Shown: in pieces, positions 44,493 through 54,000 of the stretch
How the letters are laid out: each line of letters starts with the position of its first letter
How positions within the stretch are numbered: position 1 is the stretch's first letter
Assembly: GCF_001517425.1 (NCBI RefSeq)
Contig: NZ_FBWL01000166.1
Coordinates: 1 to 64,000, forward strand
Length of the DNA stretch: 64,000 bases
Origin: Clostridium sp. C105KSO13
GTDB lineage: Bacteria; Bacillota; Clostridia; Lachnospirales; Lachnospiraceae
Direction of reading: 5' to 3'
The notes under the pieces: model-generated
The model's input: the letters and a program-made list of their open reading frames with translations, nothing else
Database searches by the model: none
Told to the model about the DNA's origin: nothing
Translations under genes and position numbers: made by a program

Positions 44493-46577
44493 ATGACGTT
44501 GGATGGTAAAGATTTAAATAGAGAACAGGAAGAAGAGAGGAAAACCGAAGAAAAGAGGTTGGAGGAACAGATTCATCAAATGACGGAGGAAGAGAAAGTT
44601 CCGGAGTCTCTGAAGCCCGAGAATATTGAAAAACTCCTGGGAAAGCAGAAAAGCAAGAAGATATTTCATTGGAGACCGGTTTATGCAGTTGCTGCCGCTG
44701 CATGCTGTGTTGTCATAATAGGACTTGCAGCTCTTGGGGGAGTACTTCAAAGGAACATTAGATCAACAGATGGCCAGCCTGTTTTGGCGGACAGTACAAA
44801 GGAAAAGAAAAAGGAATCTGCAGTATCGGCGGATGGAGGCATTGTATTGGCAAAAGATTATGACGAAGTGTATAAATATATTGAGGCTGAGAGGAGTACT
44901 AATCAGAAAAATGATTCTTCAGAAAAAAGTACAGGCGGGCGATTTGGATTTGGCTCTACAGGGGCAGGAAACTCAGAAAGTGCAAGAAGCACAGAAAGTG
45001 CTAAAAGCACGCGGGGAGCAGATACAGGTGGGCAGGCAGCAGCAGACCAATCTTTAAGTACACCCTACTCTGATACAAATATAAGGGAAGAGGGCGTCGG
45101 GGAGGGGGACATTGTCAAAACTGACGGCAAGAATCTATATATATTAAGCGGACAGCGTGTACAGATTGTCAACATTGAAAAGAAAGAGATGAAGCAGATG
45201 GCATCAATCCGCCTGGGGGGTGACCGGAATGTTTCTGAAATTTATGTACAGGATGGAAAACTGATTCTTGTATATACAAGGATGGAGTATGACGATGGGA
45301 AGGAAAGGTACGGAGGAAATTACAGGGAATATACTGTTGCCGAGACGTATGATGTCAGCAATCCCTCCAACCCTAAGTCTGTAGGAAAAATCGCCCAGAG
45401 CGGCAGCTTCTATACGATGCGTGTGTCGGGAGAATATGTATATCTTCTCAGCAGCTTTTATGCTAATACCTCGGCGGGAAGGACGGACATTGAAACTTAT
45501 ATCCCACAGGTACAGGGTAAGAGCATAGATAGTAGTGATATACTGCTCCCGCCATATATAAGGGGCAGCCAATATACGGTGATTTCTACATTTTCCCTGA
45601 AGGAACCGAGAGAGAAGTTGGATAGCAAGGCAGTTTTTGGAAGTGCAGGGCTCGTATATGTGAGCAAAGACAATATCTATGTGTGTGAGGCCTACTATGA
45701 TACCGGGAAATCGGATGTGACACAGACATGTATCAGGAAAGTAACCTATAAAAAGGGTGGCCTGCAAGCTATAGGTCAGGTCAGAATCGGCGGCACCCTG
45801 AATGATTCCTTCAGCATTGATGAATATAAGGGAAATCTTAGATTGGTAACTACGGTTAGAAACACTGGAACAGGCAGCGGATTCGCTATTCTACGGTTTG
45901 GCAATGGAGTAACAGAAGGTGGTAGAACTCCCAGGGACAGCAACTCTTTGTATATTTTGGATGGAAAACTAAATGAGCTGGCAAAAATTGAGGGCCTTGC
46001 AAAGGATGAAAGTGTATATTCTGCCAGATTCATGGGAGATACAGCATATTTTGTAACCTACAGACAGATGGATCCATTGTTTTCTGTTGATCTATCTAAT
46101 CCTCAAAGACCTAAAATCCTTGGTGAACTGAAAATACCGGGATTCTCAGATTACCTTCATCCTTATGGAGACGGCCTTCTGCTGGGAGTCGGAATGGATG
46201 TGGATGATACGGGTACGACAACCCAGGGCGTGAAACTTTCCATGTTTGATATTTCAAACCCGAAGGATGTAAAAGAAGTACAGAAATTTGTATTGGAAGA
46301 TTATTATTCTACAGGTATTTCTAATAACTATAAAGCAGCGTTTATTGATAAGGACAAGAATTTAATCGGTTTCTCGGCAAATGGGCAGACCCAGAGTTAT
46401 TACCTGTTTTCATATGATAAAGAAAAAGGATTTCAGGAAGTATTTGAAAGAGAACTAAACGGTTATTCTGAGGCCCGGGGACTTTATTCCGGAGAGATGT
46501 TCTATATAGTGGCAGGGAATACGGTGGAATCTTATGATTTGGATACATTTGAAAAAATAGATGATGTTGTACTATAA
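44493..46577 (+). CDS. Membrane-anchored beta-propeller protein, likely anti-sigma partner
   Basis: This 694-residue protein has a charged cytosolic N-terminus (about 1-55), one membrane helix (about 62-88), a Ser/Thr-rich linker and an extracellular beta-propeller domain (about 190-690) like the Beta_propel family. The N-terminal part could bind the sigma factor, while the propeller senses an envelope signal; this is inferred from gene order. ATG 44493 lies 8 bases after AAAGGAG; GTG 44484 overlaps that RBS. Confidence 0.82.
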   Translation: MTLDGKDLNREQEEERKTEEKRLEEQIHQMTEEEKVPESLKPENIEKLLGKQKSKKIFHWRPVYAVAAAACCVVIIGLAALGGVLQRNIRSTDGQPVLADSTKEKKKESAVSADGGIVLAKDYDEVYKYIEAERSTNQKNDSSEKSTGGRFGFGSTGAGNSESARSTESAKSTRGADTGGQAAADQSLSTPYSDTNIREEGVGEGDIVKTDGKNLYILSGQRVQIVNIEKKEMKQMASIRLGGDRNVSEIYVQDGKLILVYTRMEYDDGKERYGGNYREYTVAETYDVSNPSNPKSVGKIAQSGSFYTMRVSGEYVYLLSSFYANTSAGRTDIETYIPQVQGKSIDSSDILLPPYIRGSQYTVISTFSLKEPREKLDSKAVFGSAGLVYVSKDNIYVCEAYYDTGKSDVTQTCIRKVTYKKGGLQAIGQVRIGGTLNDSFSIDEYKGNLRLVTTVRNTGTGSGFAILRFGNGVTEGGRTPRDSNSLYILDGKLNELAKIEGLAKDESVYSARFMGDTAYFVTYRQMDPLFSVDLSNPQRPKILGELKIPGFSDYLHPYGDGLLLGVGMDVDDTGTTTQGVKLSMFDISNPKDVKEVQKFVLEDYYSTGISNNYKAAFIDKDKNLIGFSANGQTQSYYLFSYDKEKGFQEVFERELNGYSEARGLYSGEMFYIVAGNTVESYDLDTFEKIDDVVL

Positions 46578-46588
46578 CCGTGTAAAGG

Positions 46589-46630
46589 AAGCCAGCTCCA
46601 AGATTCATAACAAGGAAGGCTGGCTTTTTT
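46589..46630 (+). terminator. Terminator after the propeller gene
   Basis: AAGCCAGC (46589-46596) pairs with GCTGGCTT (46619-46626), followed by a T run. Confidence 0.8.
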
Positions 46631-46794
46631 GCGTGGTTTTGGTAAAAAGGAAAGGCATAAAACACAATCATCTTGGAGATTATCCGCTGGAAATAGTGGA
46701 TAACCCAAATACTTAAAATAGAAATATCATTGACGCGGCAGAATTGCAATGATAAAATATGTATAAATTTAGGTAATTACAGGAGGTAAACAGC

Positions 46795-48345
46795 ATGGTA
46801 AAAGGTTTTAAAAATGCATCGGAACTGGATTTTACAATTTTATCAAATAAAGAAGCAATGCTACAGGCGTTTGCGCAGGTTGATAAAGAAAAAGGCCAGG
46901 AGTACCCGCTTATTATAGGCGGCAGAAGAGTCACGACAGAAGAAAAGATCACGTCTATTGCACCGGCAACGAAAGAAGTACTGGGAAAGGTGAGCTCCTG
47001 CGGTAAAGAACTGGCGGACGAAGCAATCCGCTGTGCTCATGAAGCGTTCAAGACATGGAGCAAGGTTCCGGCGGAAGAAAGAATATGCTGTGTGAGAAGG
47101 CTTGTAGAATTAATGGATAAGGAGCGTTACATACTGGATGCATGGAGCGTGGAAGAAAGCGGAAAGAACTGGGGCGAAGCAGATGGCGAATTATGTGAAG
47201 CTCTTGACTTTTTTAATTCATATATTATGCATACACGGGAACTGGATAAGGGCCTTGAGCTGGTAGATTCTGAAGAGGCCACCAAATGCATTTACACTCC
47301 GATTGGTGTGGGTGTTGCTATCCCGCCGTGGAATTTCCCGCTGTCACTGCTGGCAGGAATGGCAATAGGAGCTGTAATTACAGGAAATACTGTTGTATGT
47401 AAGCCATCTTCCGATACACCTATAGTTGCCTATAAATTTGTGGAACTGTGTGAGAGAGCAGGATTCCCTGCAGGTGTTATAAGCTTCATACCGGGTTCCG
47501 GTTCTGCAATCGGAGATTTTATCGTACAGCACCCGCTTACCAGATTTGTAAACTTTACAGGTTCTAAGGTGGTAGGCTTGCGCATCAATAAGATGGCAGC
47601 AGAGGTTTCAGAGGGACAAAAATGGATCAAACGTGTTGTTGCTGAGATGGGCGGAAAGAATGCAATTATTGTAGATTCTTCAGCGGATTTAAAGAGAGCA
47701 GCCTCTGGAATTGCAAATTCTGCATTTTCCTTTCAGGGACAGAAGTGCTCCGCATGCTCCAGGGCTATCGTTATGAGTGATGTATATGATGAGTTCGTGG
47801 AGGAAATTGCTGCCTGTGCAGAGGAGCTCAAGAAAGAGCAGGGGAGCGGCCGAGACAATCTGGGCATGGGACCTGTCATTAATAAAGCAGCGTTTGAGAG
47901 CATTACGGGATACATTGAAATTGCAAGGAAAGAAGGCAATATCGTAGCCGGTGGAAAGTATGATGATACGGAAGGCTTCTATATTGAGCCTACCGTTGTA
48001 CGCGACATTACAAGAGATGCAAGAATTGCAAATGAGGAGATTTTCGGACCGGTACTGGCTGTTATCAAGGTAGAATCTTTTGACGAAGCACTTGAAATCG
48101 CAAACGATACAGAATACGGACTGACAGGCTCTGTCTACACAGAAGACCGGGCTAATATTCAGAAGGCCAAAACAGAATTCCATGTAGGAAATTTGTATTT
48201 TAACAGAAAGTCTACAGGCGCAGTAGTTCTTCAGCACCCATTTGGCGGATTTAACATGTCGGGTACGGATGCAAAGACAGGAACAAGAGATTACCTTACA
48301 AATTTCCTGAATCTGAAATCTGTATGTGAGGATTTAACGTATTAA
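46795..48345 (+). CDS. Aldehyde dehydrogenase, likely 1-pyrroline-5-carboxylate dehydrogenase
   Basis: This 516-residue NAD(P)-dependent enzyme most resembles RocA/PutA-type dehydrogenases that oxidise glutamate semialdehyde to glutamate. PPWNFPLSLLAGMAIGA, FTGSKVVGLRI, the Glu in VAEMGGKNAII and the nucleophile Cys in FQGQKCSACSRAIV are intact. It stands alone with its own terminator. No proline dehydrogenase or arginase gene is nearby, so the exact substrate is not certain. Confidence 0.88.
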   Translation: MVKGFKNASELDFTILSNKEAMLQAFAQVDKEKGQEYPLIIGGRRVTTEEKITSIAPATKEVLGKVSSCGKELADEAIRCAHEAFKTWSKVPAEERICCVRRLVELMDKERYILDAWSVEESGKNWGEADGELCEALDFFNSYIMHTRELDKGLELVDSEEATKCIYTPIGVGVAIPPWNFPLSLLAGMAIGAVITGNTVVCKPSSDTPIVAYKFVELCERAGFPAGVISFIPGSGSAIGDFIVQHPLTRFVNFTGSKVVGLRINKMAAEVSEGQKWIKRVVAEMGGKNAIIVDSSADLKRAASGIANSAFSFQGQKCSACSRAIVMSDVYDEFVEEIAACAEELKKEQGSGRDNLGMGPVINKAAFESITGYIEIARKEGNIVAGGKYDDTEGFYIEPTVVRDITRDARIANEEIFGPVLAVIKVESFDEALEIANDTEYGLTGSVYTEDRANIQKAKTEFHVGNLYFNRKSTGAVVLQHPFGGFNMSGTDAKTGTRDYLTNFLNLKSVCEDLTY

Positions 48346-48381
48346 TATTGATTAACGTTCTTTGTGAGAGTAAAAAACATC

Positions 48382-48431
48382 AAGGGCTGTCCTGCTATAA
48401 TCAATTTTCAATGATGGCAGGACAGCCTTTT
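48382..48431 (+). terminator. Terminator after the aldehyde dehydrogenase gene
   Basis: GGCTGTCCTGC (48385-48395) pairs with GCAGGACAGCC (48417-48427), followed by TTTT. Confidence 0.85.
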
Positions 48432-48562
48432 CCATAAGTGCATCTTGCACACTAATGCTTGATTGCCTCATTAAAATCCAGTACAATAAGTTTGAAACTG
48501 AATACTTTGCTTAAAAGTAGTATAATATTACTGAAAAACAGTATAAGAAAGAGGTATCTTCC

Positions 48563-49327
48563 ATGATTTTTGATACGCATGCGCATTATGATGATAAACA
48601 ATTTAATGAGGATAGAGAGCAGATGCTGGCATCTATGCAGGATGGCGGAATCGGGACTATTGTCAATGTGAGCTCGGATGTGGCATCCTGGGAGGATATC
48701 AGGAAATTAACACAAAAATATTCTTTTATATATGGGGCAGCTGGTGTTCACCCGGATGATGTGGGGGATCTGAATGATGATAATTTTACCCGGTTGAAGA
48801 ATATTTTACAGGAAAAGAAAATGGTTGCGGTGGGAGAAATAGGGCTGGACTACTACTGGGAAAAAGAAAGCCATGACGAACAGAAGAGCTGGTTCATCCG
48901 TCAGATGGAACTTGCAGAGGAGCTGGACATGCCTGTAATTATCCACAGCCGGGATGCGGCGGCAGACACCCTTGAAATTATGAAAAAATATGGGAAAGAT
49001 CTGGGTGGCGTTATTCATTGTTTTTCCTACTCAGCAGAACTTGCGAAAGAATATGTCAATATGGGATTTTTCATTGGGGTCGGAGGTGTTGTAACATTTA
49101 AAAATGCAAGGAAGTTGAAAGAAGTGGTGGAGGACATTCCGTTGGATTTCCTAGTTCTTGAAACAGACAGTCCTTACCTGGCTCCGGAACCTAACAGGGG
49201 AAAAAGAAATTCTTCTTTGAATCTGACTTATGTGGCGGAACGGATTGCAAAATTAAAAGGAATTCCTTATGAAGAAGTGATAGCTCAGACAGAAAGAAAT
49301 GCACGAAAACTATATCGGTTGGAATAA
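48563..49327 (+). CDS. TatD family metal-dependent hydrolase
   Basis: This 254-residue TIM-barrel enzyme shows the first metal motif DTHAHYDD, GEIGLDYYW, VIHSRDAA and ETDSPYLAPEPNRGKRN. The family has DNase or exonuclease activity in some members; the role here is not certain. It lies just before rsmA, a common order in Firmicutes. The RBS is GAGG 8 bases upstream. Confidence 0.95.
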   Translation: MIFDTHAHYDDKQFNEDREQMLASMQDGGIGTIVNVSSDVASWEDIRKLTQKYSFIYGAAGVHPDDVGDLNDDNFTRLKNILQEKKMVAVGEIGLDYYWEKESHDEQKSWFIRQMELAEELDMPVIIHSRDAAADTLEIMKKYGKDLGGVIHCFSYSAELAKEYVNMGFFIGVGGVVTFKNARKLKEVVEDIPLDFLVLETDSPYLAPEPNRGKRNSSLNLTYVAERIAKLKGIPYEEVIAQTERNARKLYRLE

Positions 49328-49349
49328 ATACTGTTTTAGAGGAGGATTT

Positions 49350-50216
49350 ATGAAGGAGCCTAAACTAGGCAATCCACAAAATACAATTGCGGTTTTGCAG
49401 AAATATCATTTTATATTTCAAAAGAAATTCGGACAGAATTTTCTTATAGATACCCATGTCCTGGATAAAATTATCCGTTCTGCAGACATTTCCGGCGAGG
49501 ACATGGTATTGGAAATCGGACCTGGAATCGGAACCATGACTCAATATCTGGCTCAGGCGGCAGGCAAGGTGACTGCTGTTGAAATTGACAGGGCATTGAT
49601 TCCTATATTGGAAGAGACGCTGGAGGAATATGACAATGTAACTGTATTAAACGAGGACATTCTGAAGGTTGATATAGCTAAACTTGCAGAGCAGGAAAAC
49701 AAAGGACGTCCAATAAAGGTTGTTGCAAATCTGCCCTATTACATTACCACACCGATTATTATGGGATTGTTTGAAAATCAAGTTCCCTTAAAGAGTATTA
49801 CGGTTATGGTGCAAAAGGAGGTAGCTCAGAGGATGCAGGCAGGTCCGGGCAGCAAGAACTATGGTGCCCTCTCACTGGCTGTACAATATTATGCAAAACC
49901 ATATGTTGTGGCGAATGTACCACCTAATTGTTTTATGCCCAGGCCAAAGGTAGGCTCCGCAGTTATACGACTGGATAGGTACGTAAAACCTGAAGTGAAG
50001 GTAGAAGACGAGAAGTTAATGTTTAAAATTATCCGCGCCTCCTTTAATCAGAGAAGGAAAACGCTGGCCAATGGGTTGAAAAACTCATCAGAGCTGGATT
50101 TTACAAAAGAGCAGATAGAGAACGCTATAGAAACCCTGGGGAAGGGTACAAGTATACGCGGAGAGGCACTAACCCTGGAAGACTTTGCAGGGCTTTCCAA
50201 TATCTTGCGTAGCTGA
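49350..50216 (+). CDS. 16S rRNA A1518/A1519 dimethyltransferase RsmA (KsgA)
   Basis: This 288-residue enzyme dimethylates two adenines in the helix 45 loop of 16S rRNA, a late ribosome assembly step. KKFGQNFLIDTHVLDKI, the SAM motif LEIGPGIGTMTQYLA and catalytic NLPYYITTPI are present. ATG 49350 is set by GAGGAGG just upstream; the longer frame from 49299 overlaps tatD. Confidence 0.96.
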   Translation: MKEPKLGNPQNTIAVLQKYHFIFQKKFGQNFLIDTHVLDKIIRSADISGEDMVLEIGPGIGTMTQYLAQAAGKVTAVEIDRALIPILEETLEEYDNVTVLNEDILKVDIAKLAEQENKGRPIKVVANLPYYITTPIIMGLFENQVPLKSITVMVQKEVAQRMQAGPGSKNYGALSLAVQYYAKPYVVANVPPNCFMPRPKVGSAVIRLDRYVKPEVKVEDEKLMFKIIRASFNQRRKTLANGLKNSSELDFTKEQIENAIETLGKGTSIRGEALTLEDFAGLSNILRS

Positions 50217-50253
50217 ACCATAGTCTGTTCATAAAGATTTTATATACATTTCA

Positions 50254-50282
50254 TTGTATAAAGATTAGATTTTTAGTATAAT
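50254..50282 (+). promoter_or_regulatory. Citrate synthase promoter
   Basis: TTGTAT (50254-50259) and TATAAT (50277-50282) are 17 bases apart. Confidence 0.75.
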
Positions 50283-50328
50283 GAAGTAATTGGAAAAGTG
50301 AATACGTTAAGAGGAAAGGAGAGACTTT

Positions 50329-51708
50329 ATGGCAAGATTACAAGCTGATATTGATAATGTTTTGTACGCAAACACACCGAAGATCGAAGAACTGGCCAGG
50401 ATTTGTGAAGATAACAGCGTAATTGAAAAAGAACTTTACACAAAGTATGAGGTAAAAAGAGGTCTGCGTGATTTAAGCGGTAAAGGGGTGCTGGCCGGGC
50501 TGACAAATATATCTGATGTAAGTGCCAGCAAGATTGTTGACGGGAAAGAAGTTCCCTGTGAGGGAAATCTTTACTATCGCGGCTATAATGTCAAAGATCT
50601 GGTGAAAGGCTTTCTGGATGCGAAGCACCCCGGGTTTGAAGAGACGGCATATCTTCTTTTATTTGGCGAATTGCCAAATAAATCACAGTTAAAAGAATTC
50701 CAGGGCATACTTGCAGAAAGAAGGACTCTCCCTCCTAACTTTGTCCGGGATGTTGTTATGAAAGCGCCAAGCAGAGATATGATGAATGGGATTTCAAGAT
50801 GTATCCTGAACATGTATTCTTATGATAAAAATGCAGATGACACGTCAATTCCAAATGTGCTGCGTCAGTCTCTGAATCTGATCAGTCAGTTCCCTATGCT
50901 AATGGTTTACAGCTATCATGCATATAATTACAGAAGGGGACAGGATTTGTATATCTATGCACCTTATCCGGAGCTGTCCATGGCAGAGAATATTTTAATG
51001 ATGCTCCGGGAAGACAGGCAGTATACAAAACTGGAAGCAAAAATTTTAGATATGGCACTGGTGCTTCATATGGACCATGGTGGTGGTAATAACTCTACGT
51101 TTACTACACATGTAGTCACATCTTCGGGCACAGATACTTACTCAACAATTGCGGCGGCTATGGCTTCTCTTAAGGGACCAAAACATGGTGGTGCGAATGT
51201 GAAAGTAACGAATATGTTTGAAGACATGAAGAAGACACTGACGAACTGGGAGGATGAAAGTCAGATCAGACAGTATCTAATTGATCTTCTGGATAAGAAA
51301 GCGTTTGATAAGAAGGGACTAATTTATGGAATGGGTCATGCTGTCTACTCTGTTTCAGACCCGAGAGCCGACATCCTAAAGTCATTTGTAATGCAGCTTG
51401 CGATGGAAAAAGGATTTGAAGAGGAGTACGCTCTTTACGAGAAAGTCGAGCACATGGCTCCTGAGATTATCGGTGAGAAGCGGAAGATGTATAAAGGTGT
51501 CAATGCCAACGTAGACTTTTTCAGCGGCCTTGTGTATAGTATGCTGGGCCTTCCTTCTGCTTTGTATACTCCTATATTTGCGGCAGCCCGTATTGTCGGG
51601 TGGAGTGCTCACAGGCTGGAAGAGCTGAAGAATGTAGATAAGATTATCCGTCCAGCGTATAAGCCGCTGGCACCGTATCGAGATTATGTAAAATTAGATG
51701 ACAGGTAG
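50329..51708 (+). CDS. Citrate synthase
   Basis: This 459-residue enzyme condenses acetyl-CoA and oxaloacetate to citrate. Catalytic motifs are visible: His in LHMDHGGGNNS, His in GPKHGGANVK, and GMGHAVYSVSDPRA with the active-site His and Asp. The N-terminal region is longer than in the short class. It probably feeds the aconitase-family enzyme at 41512, giving a partial oxidative TCA branch toward glutamate. The hydrolase gene starts 9 bases after it. Confidence 0.95.
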   Translation: MARLQADIDNVLYANTPKIEELARICEDNSVIEKELYTKYEVKRGLRDLSGKGVLAGLTNISDVSASKIVDGKEVPCEGNLYYRGYNVKDLVKGFLDAKHPGFEETAYLLLFGELPNKSQLKEFQGILAERRTLPPNFVRDVVMKAPSRDMMNGISRCILNMYSYDKNADDTSIPNVLRQSLNLISQFPMLMVYSYHAYNYRRGQDLYIYAPYPELSMAENILMMLREDRQYTKLEAKILDMALVLHMDHGGGNNSTFTTHVVTSSGTDTYSTIAAAMASLKGPKHGGANVKVTNMFEDMKKTLTNWEDESQIRQYLIDLLDKKAFDKKGLIYGMGHAVYSVSDPRADILKSFVMQLAMEKGFEEEYALYEKVEHMAPEIIGEKRKMYKGVNANVDFFSGLVYSMLGLPSALYTPIFAAARIVGWSAHRLEELKNVDKIIRPAYKPLAPYRDYVKLDDR

Positions 51709-51717
51709 ATGTAAGAA

Positions 51718-52650
51718 ATGAAAGATGAATTTTACTTCCCGTCGAAAGACGGAAATACAGAGATTCATACAGTTGAATGGAAGCCGGAAGGTAAAGTAAG
51801 AGCAGTTCTGCAGATTTGTCATGGTATGATTGAGTATGTAAACCGTTATGATGAATTTGCAAAGTTTCTCTGTGGACATGACTATTATGTAGTGGGAAAT
51901 GATCATCTGGGACACGGAAAGTCTATACAAAGTAAAAAGGAGTACGGTTATTTTAATGAAAAATATGGAAATGCCTGTATATTAGGTGATATGCATACAC
52001 TTCGCCAGAGAACAATGAAAAAATATCCGGGAGTTCCATATTTTATGTTGGGACACAGCATGGGTTCTGCACTTGTACGCCAATATGTCCAGATGTATGG
52101 AAATGGCTTAAGCGGCATTATCCTGATCGGAGTGGTGGCGGATCATAAACCTGCCCAACTGCGTTTTGCCAGGCATATGTGCCGCATTATGGCTGCATTT
52201 CGAGGCTGGCATTATCGCAGTAAGTTCATGGAGAAATTGACTCTTGGCAGCTACAATAAGAGCTACAGGCCTGCGAGGACAAGGGCAGACTGGATAACCA
52301 GTGACGAACGGCTGCTGGACGATTATGTGGCTGATCCGCTTTGCTCCTTTATGTTTACGGTAAATGCGTATTATCATATGTTCAGCGGCATGCGCCAGAT
52401 TCAGAAAAAAGAAAGTTTTTATATGATACCCAAGACTTTGCCTATGCTGATTGCAGCAGGCGATGAGGATCCTGCCGGCGGATTTGGAAAGGGAGTCAGA
52501 AGGATTTATGAAAAATATAAATCCGCAGGTATTCAGGATGTGACTTTGCGATTGTATTCCGGCGACAGGCATGAGCTACTCAATGAATCGGACAGGACGC
52601 AGGTGTTTGAGGATTTATTGGGGTGGATGGAAGGTAAATTGTCATCTTAG
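51718..52650 (+). CDS. Alpha/beta hydrolase, lysophospholipase-like
   Basis: This 310-residue enzyme has the serine aminopeptidase S33/monoglyceride-lipase fold. The nucleophile Ser lies in GHSMGSALVR, an Asp in AGDEDPAGG and the His in YSGDRHELLNE. Substrates are probably esters such as lysolipids, not proven. It appears co-transcribed with citrate synthase and ends before a strong terminator. Confidence 0.9.
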   Translation: MKDEFYFPSKDGNTEIHTVEWKPEGKVRAVLQICHGMIEYVNRYDEFAKFLCGHDYYVVGNDHLGHGKSIQSKKEYGYFNEKYGNACILGDMHTLRQRTMKKYPGVPYFMLGHSMGSALVRQYVQMYGNGLSGIILIGVVADHKPAQLRFARHMCRIMAAFRGWHYRSKFMEKLTLGSYNKSYRPARTRADWITSDERLLDDYVADPLCSFMFTVNAYYHMFSGMRQIQKKESFYMIPKTLPMLIAAGDEDPAGGFGKGVRRIYEKYKSAGIQDVTLRLYSGDRHELLNESDRTQVFEDLLGWMEGKLSS

Positions 52651-52676
52651 CAGAATATAGAAATTTAGAGAGTGAG

Positions 52677-52710
52677 AAAAAGGAACAGCAGTCAACCTGT
52701 TCCTTTTTGT
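52677..52710 (+). terminator. Terminator after the alpha/beta hydrolase gene
   Basis: AAAAAGGAACAG (52677-52688) pairs perfectly with CTGTTCCTTTTT (52697-52708) around an 8-base loop. Confidence 0.9.
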
Positions 52711-52717
52711 TTCATAT

Positions 52718-52868
52718 AAAAAAAGCAAGTCCCCTTATAACATCAGCCATAAGGGGGACTTGTTGTTTTTATACTTATCTAAAGGAATGAGAGTAAAGTG
52801 AGACATCTTGAGCTTCCCCAAGATGTCTTTACTTTATGAGGGGGGAGATAGTTGTTTACCAACTATCT
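52718..52868 (-). ncRNA. Sibling small RNA 1 with C-rich motif (candidate)
   Basis: The minus strand reads as a compact RNA gene. A TATAAT (52876-52881) is followed by 7 bases, then a predicted 5' hairpin AGATAGTTG-N5-CAACTATCT, an unpaired CCCCCC run, a second hairpin with AGACATCTT/AAGATGTCT, and a terminator hairpin (52726-52762) followed by seven T residues. No -35 consensus was seen. About 95 bases are nearly identical to the copy at 52948-53099. The C-rich stretch could pair with Shine-Dalgarno sequences. Confidence 0.7.
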
Positions 52869-52947
52869 AGAATAAATTATAAAAAGAAAATGTGTCTAAA
52901 ATATGGTGAAATTATTAAAGAAATATAAAGTATATTACGAAAATGCT

Positions 52948-53099
52948 AAAAACGACAGGAGCCCTATTTAGTATCAGCTAAATAGGGCTCCTATATGTCG
53001 TTATAATATCTAAAGGAATGAGAGTAAAGTGAGACATCTTGAGTTTCCCCAAGATGTCTTTACTTTATGAGGGGGGAGATAGTTGTTTATCAACTATCT
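52948..53099 (-). ncRNA. Sibling small RNA 2 with C-rich motif (candidate)
   Basis: This is a second copy with the same parts: TATACT (53107-53112), 7 bases, then AGATAGTTG, the CCCCCC run, the AGACATCTT hairpin with one changed loop base, and its own unrelated terminator (15-bp perfect stem AGGAGCCCTATTTAG, 52957-52992) followed by a T run. The body is conserved while the terminators differ, which suggests the body is under selection. Confidence 0.7.
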
Positions 53100-53175
53100 A
53101 AAACCTAGTATATAGAATAAATGTGCACAAAGTATGTCGTTTCTATTAAAGAAGCGGAAAAATTGTTATGAAATT

Positions 53176-54000
53176 CTAAAAAAATATTTCTGTTTCGGGA
53201 ATACGGATAGTTTGGCCGGCATAAATGATGTCAGGGTCGGGAATATCATTTAAATCAGCAAGAGCCTTATAGGTAGTTTTATAGCGCTGTGCTATATAAA
53301 TTAAAGTATCTCCAGGCTGAACAACGTAGGTGATGTAATTCTGAATACCGTCAGATGGCGGCAGACTGCCATCCAGATGATTGAACCCTGCAGTGCGGAT
53401 CATAGCGGGAAAATCCAGAAATCCCAGGTTTAAATCAACATTTCCGCTGATTCCGGGTACCTTCCCTTTGTTGGTGTACTGCCACATACTGCAGTCAGTA
53501 TTGTCAAAGGTACTGCTGTGATAGGAGTACCAAAAGGTAAAACGTTTTGAAAATCCCGGAGGGAAATAAGTATTCAGAAAGTTACGGCTGCAGCAGAACA
53601 TAGGATAATATCCCAGTTCTTCTACTCTGTCGCAGAAATTCTGCACAAATTGGGCTGCCAGAGAAGGTGTTACTGTCACACCATGCTGGGCGGCGTAGCT
53701 AATTGTCGTCTGATTTATGTTATAGCAGACTGGGTACTCCAGGTGACAGGAGGACACAGCATTTATACAGCCATCAGCTTCCTGACGGGCAGTCTCCGGA
53801 TTGATGGCGCGGCAGAGCCAGTATGCCCCGGCAGGGAGTCCGATCCGATTGCATACTGTGGCATTTTGCGAAAATCGCCGGTCTAAAATCCCTAAACCAT
53901 GTCCGGCAAGGAGCATAGCAAATTGGTACCCGGCAGACTTTACCTGCTCCCAGTCTATGATTCCCTGGTATTCACTGACATTTAGCCCTCGAAAACTCAT
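53176..54000 (-). CDS. GH25 lysozyme-fold protein with LysM domain, catalytic acids lost
   Basis: This 274-residue protein has a GH25 domain (about 1-200) and a C-terminal LysM domain (about 222-270) that binds peptidoglycan. The GH25 family needs Asp in the N-terminal DVS motif and an Asp-x-Glu pair; here they are N7 (LNVSEYQG) and N94-I-N96 (PVCYNINQ). Other family text (GAYW, NVDLNL) is kept. It is therefore probably a wall-binding pseudo-lysozyme. No signal peptide is visible. The RBS is AAAGGAG. Confidence 0.88.
   Translation of the reverse strand: MSFRGLNVSEYQGIIDWEQVKSAGYQFAMLLAGHGLGILDRRFSQNATVCNRIGLPAGAYWLCRAINPETARQEADGCINAVSSCHLEYPVCYNINQTTISYAAQHGVTVTPSLAAQFVQNFCDRVEELGYYPMFCCSRNFLNTYFPPGFSKRFTFWYSYHSSTFDNTDCSMWQYTNKGKVPGISGNVDLNLGFLDFPAMIRTAGFNHLDGSLPPSDGIQNYITYVVQPGDTLIYIAQRYKTTYKALADLNDIPDPDIIYAGQTIRIPETEIFF

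Noticed and set aside
52677-53112. CRISPR array or IS remnant
   Set aside because: Only two long, structured copies occur, with no short regular spacers, terminal repeats or transposase.
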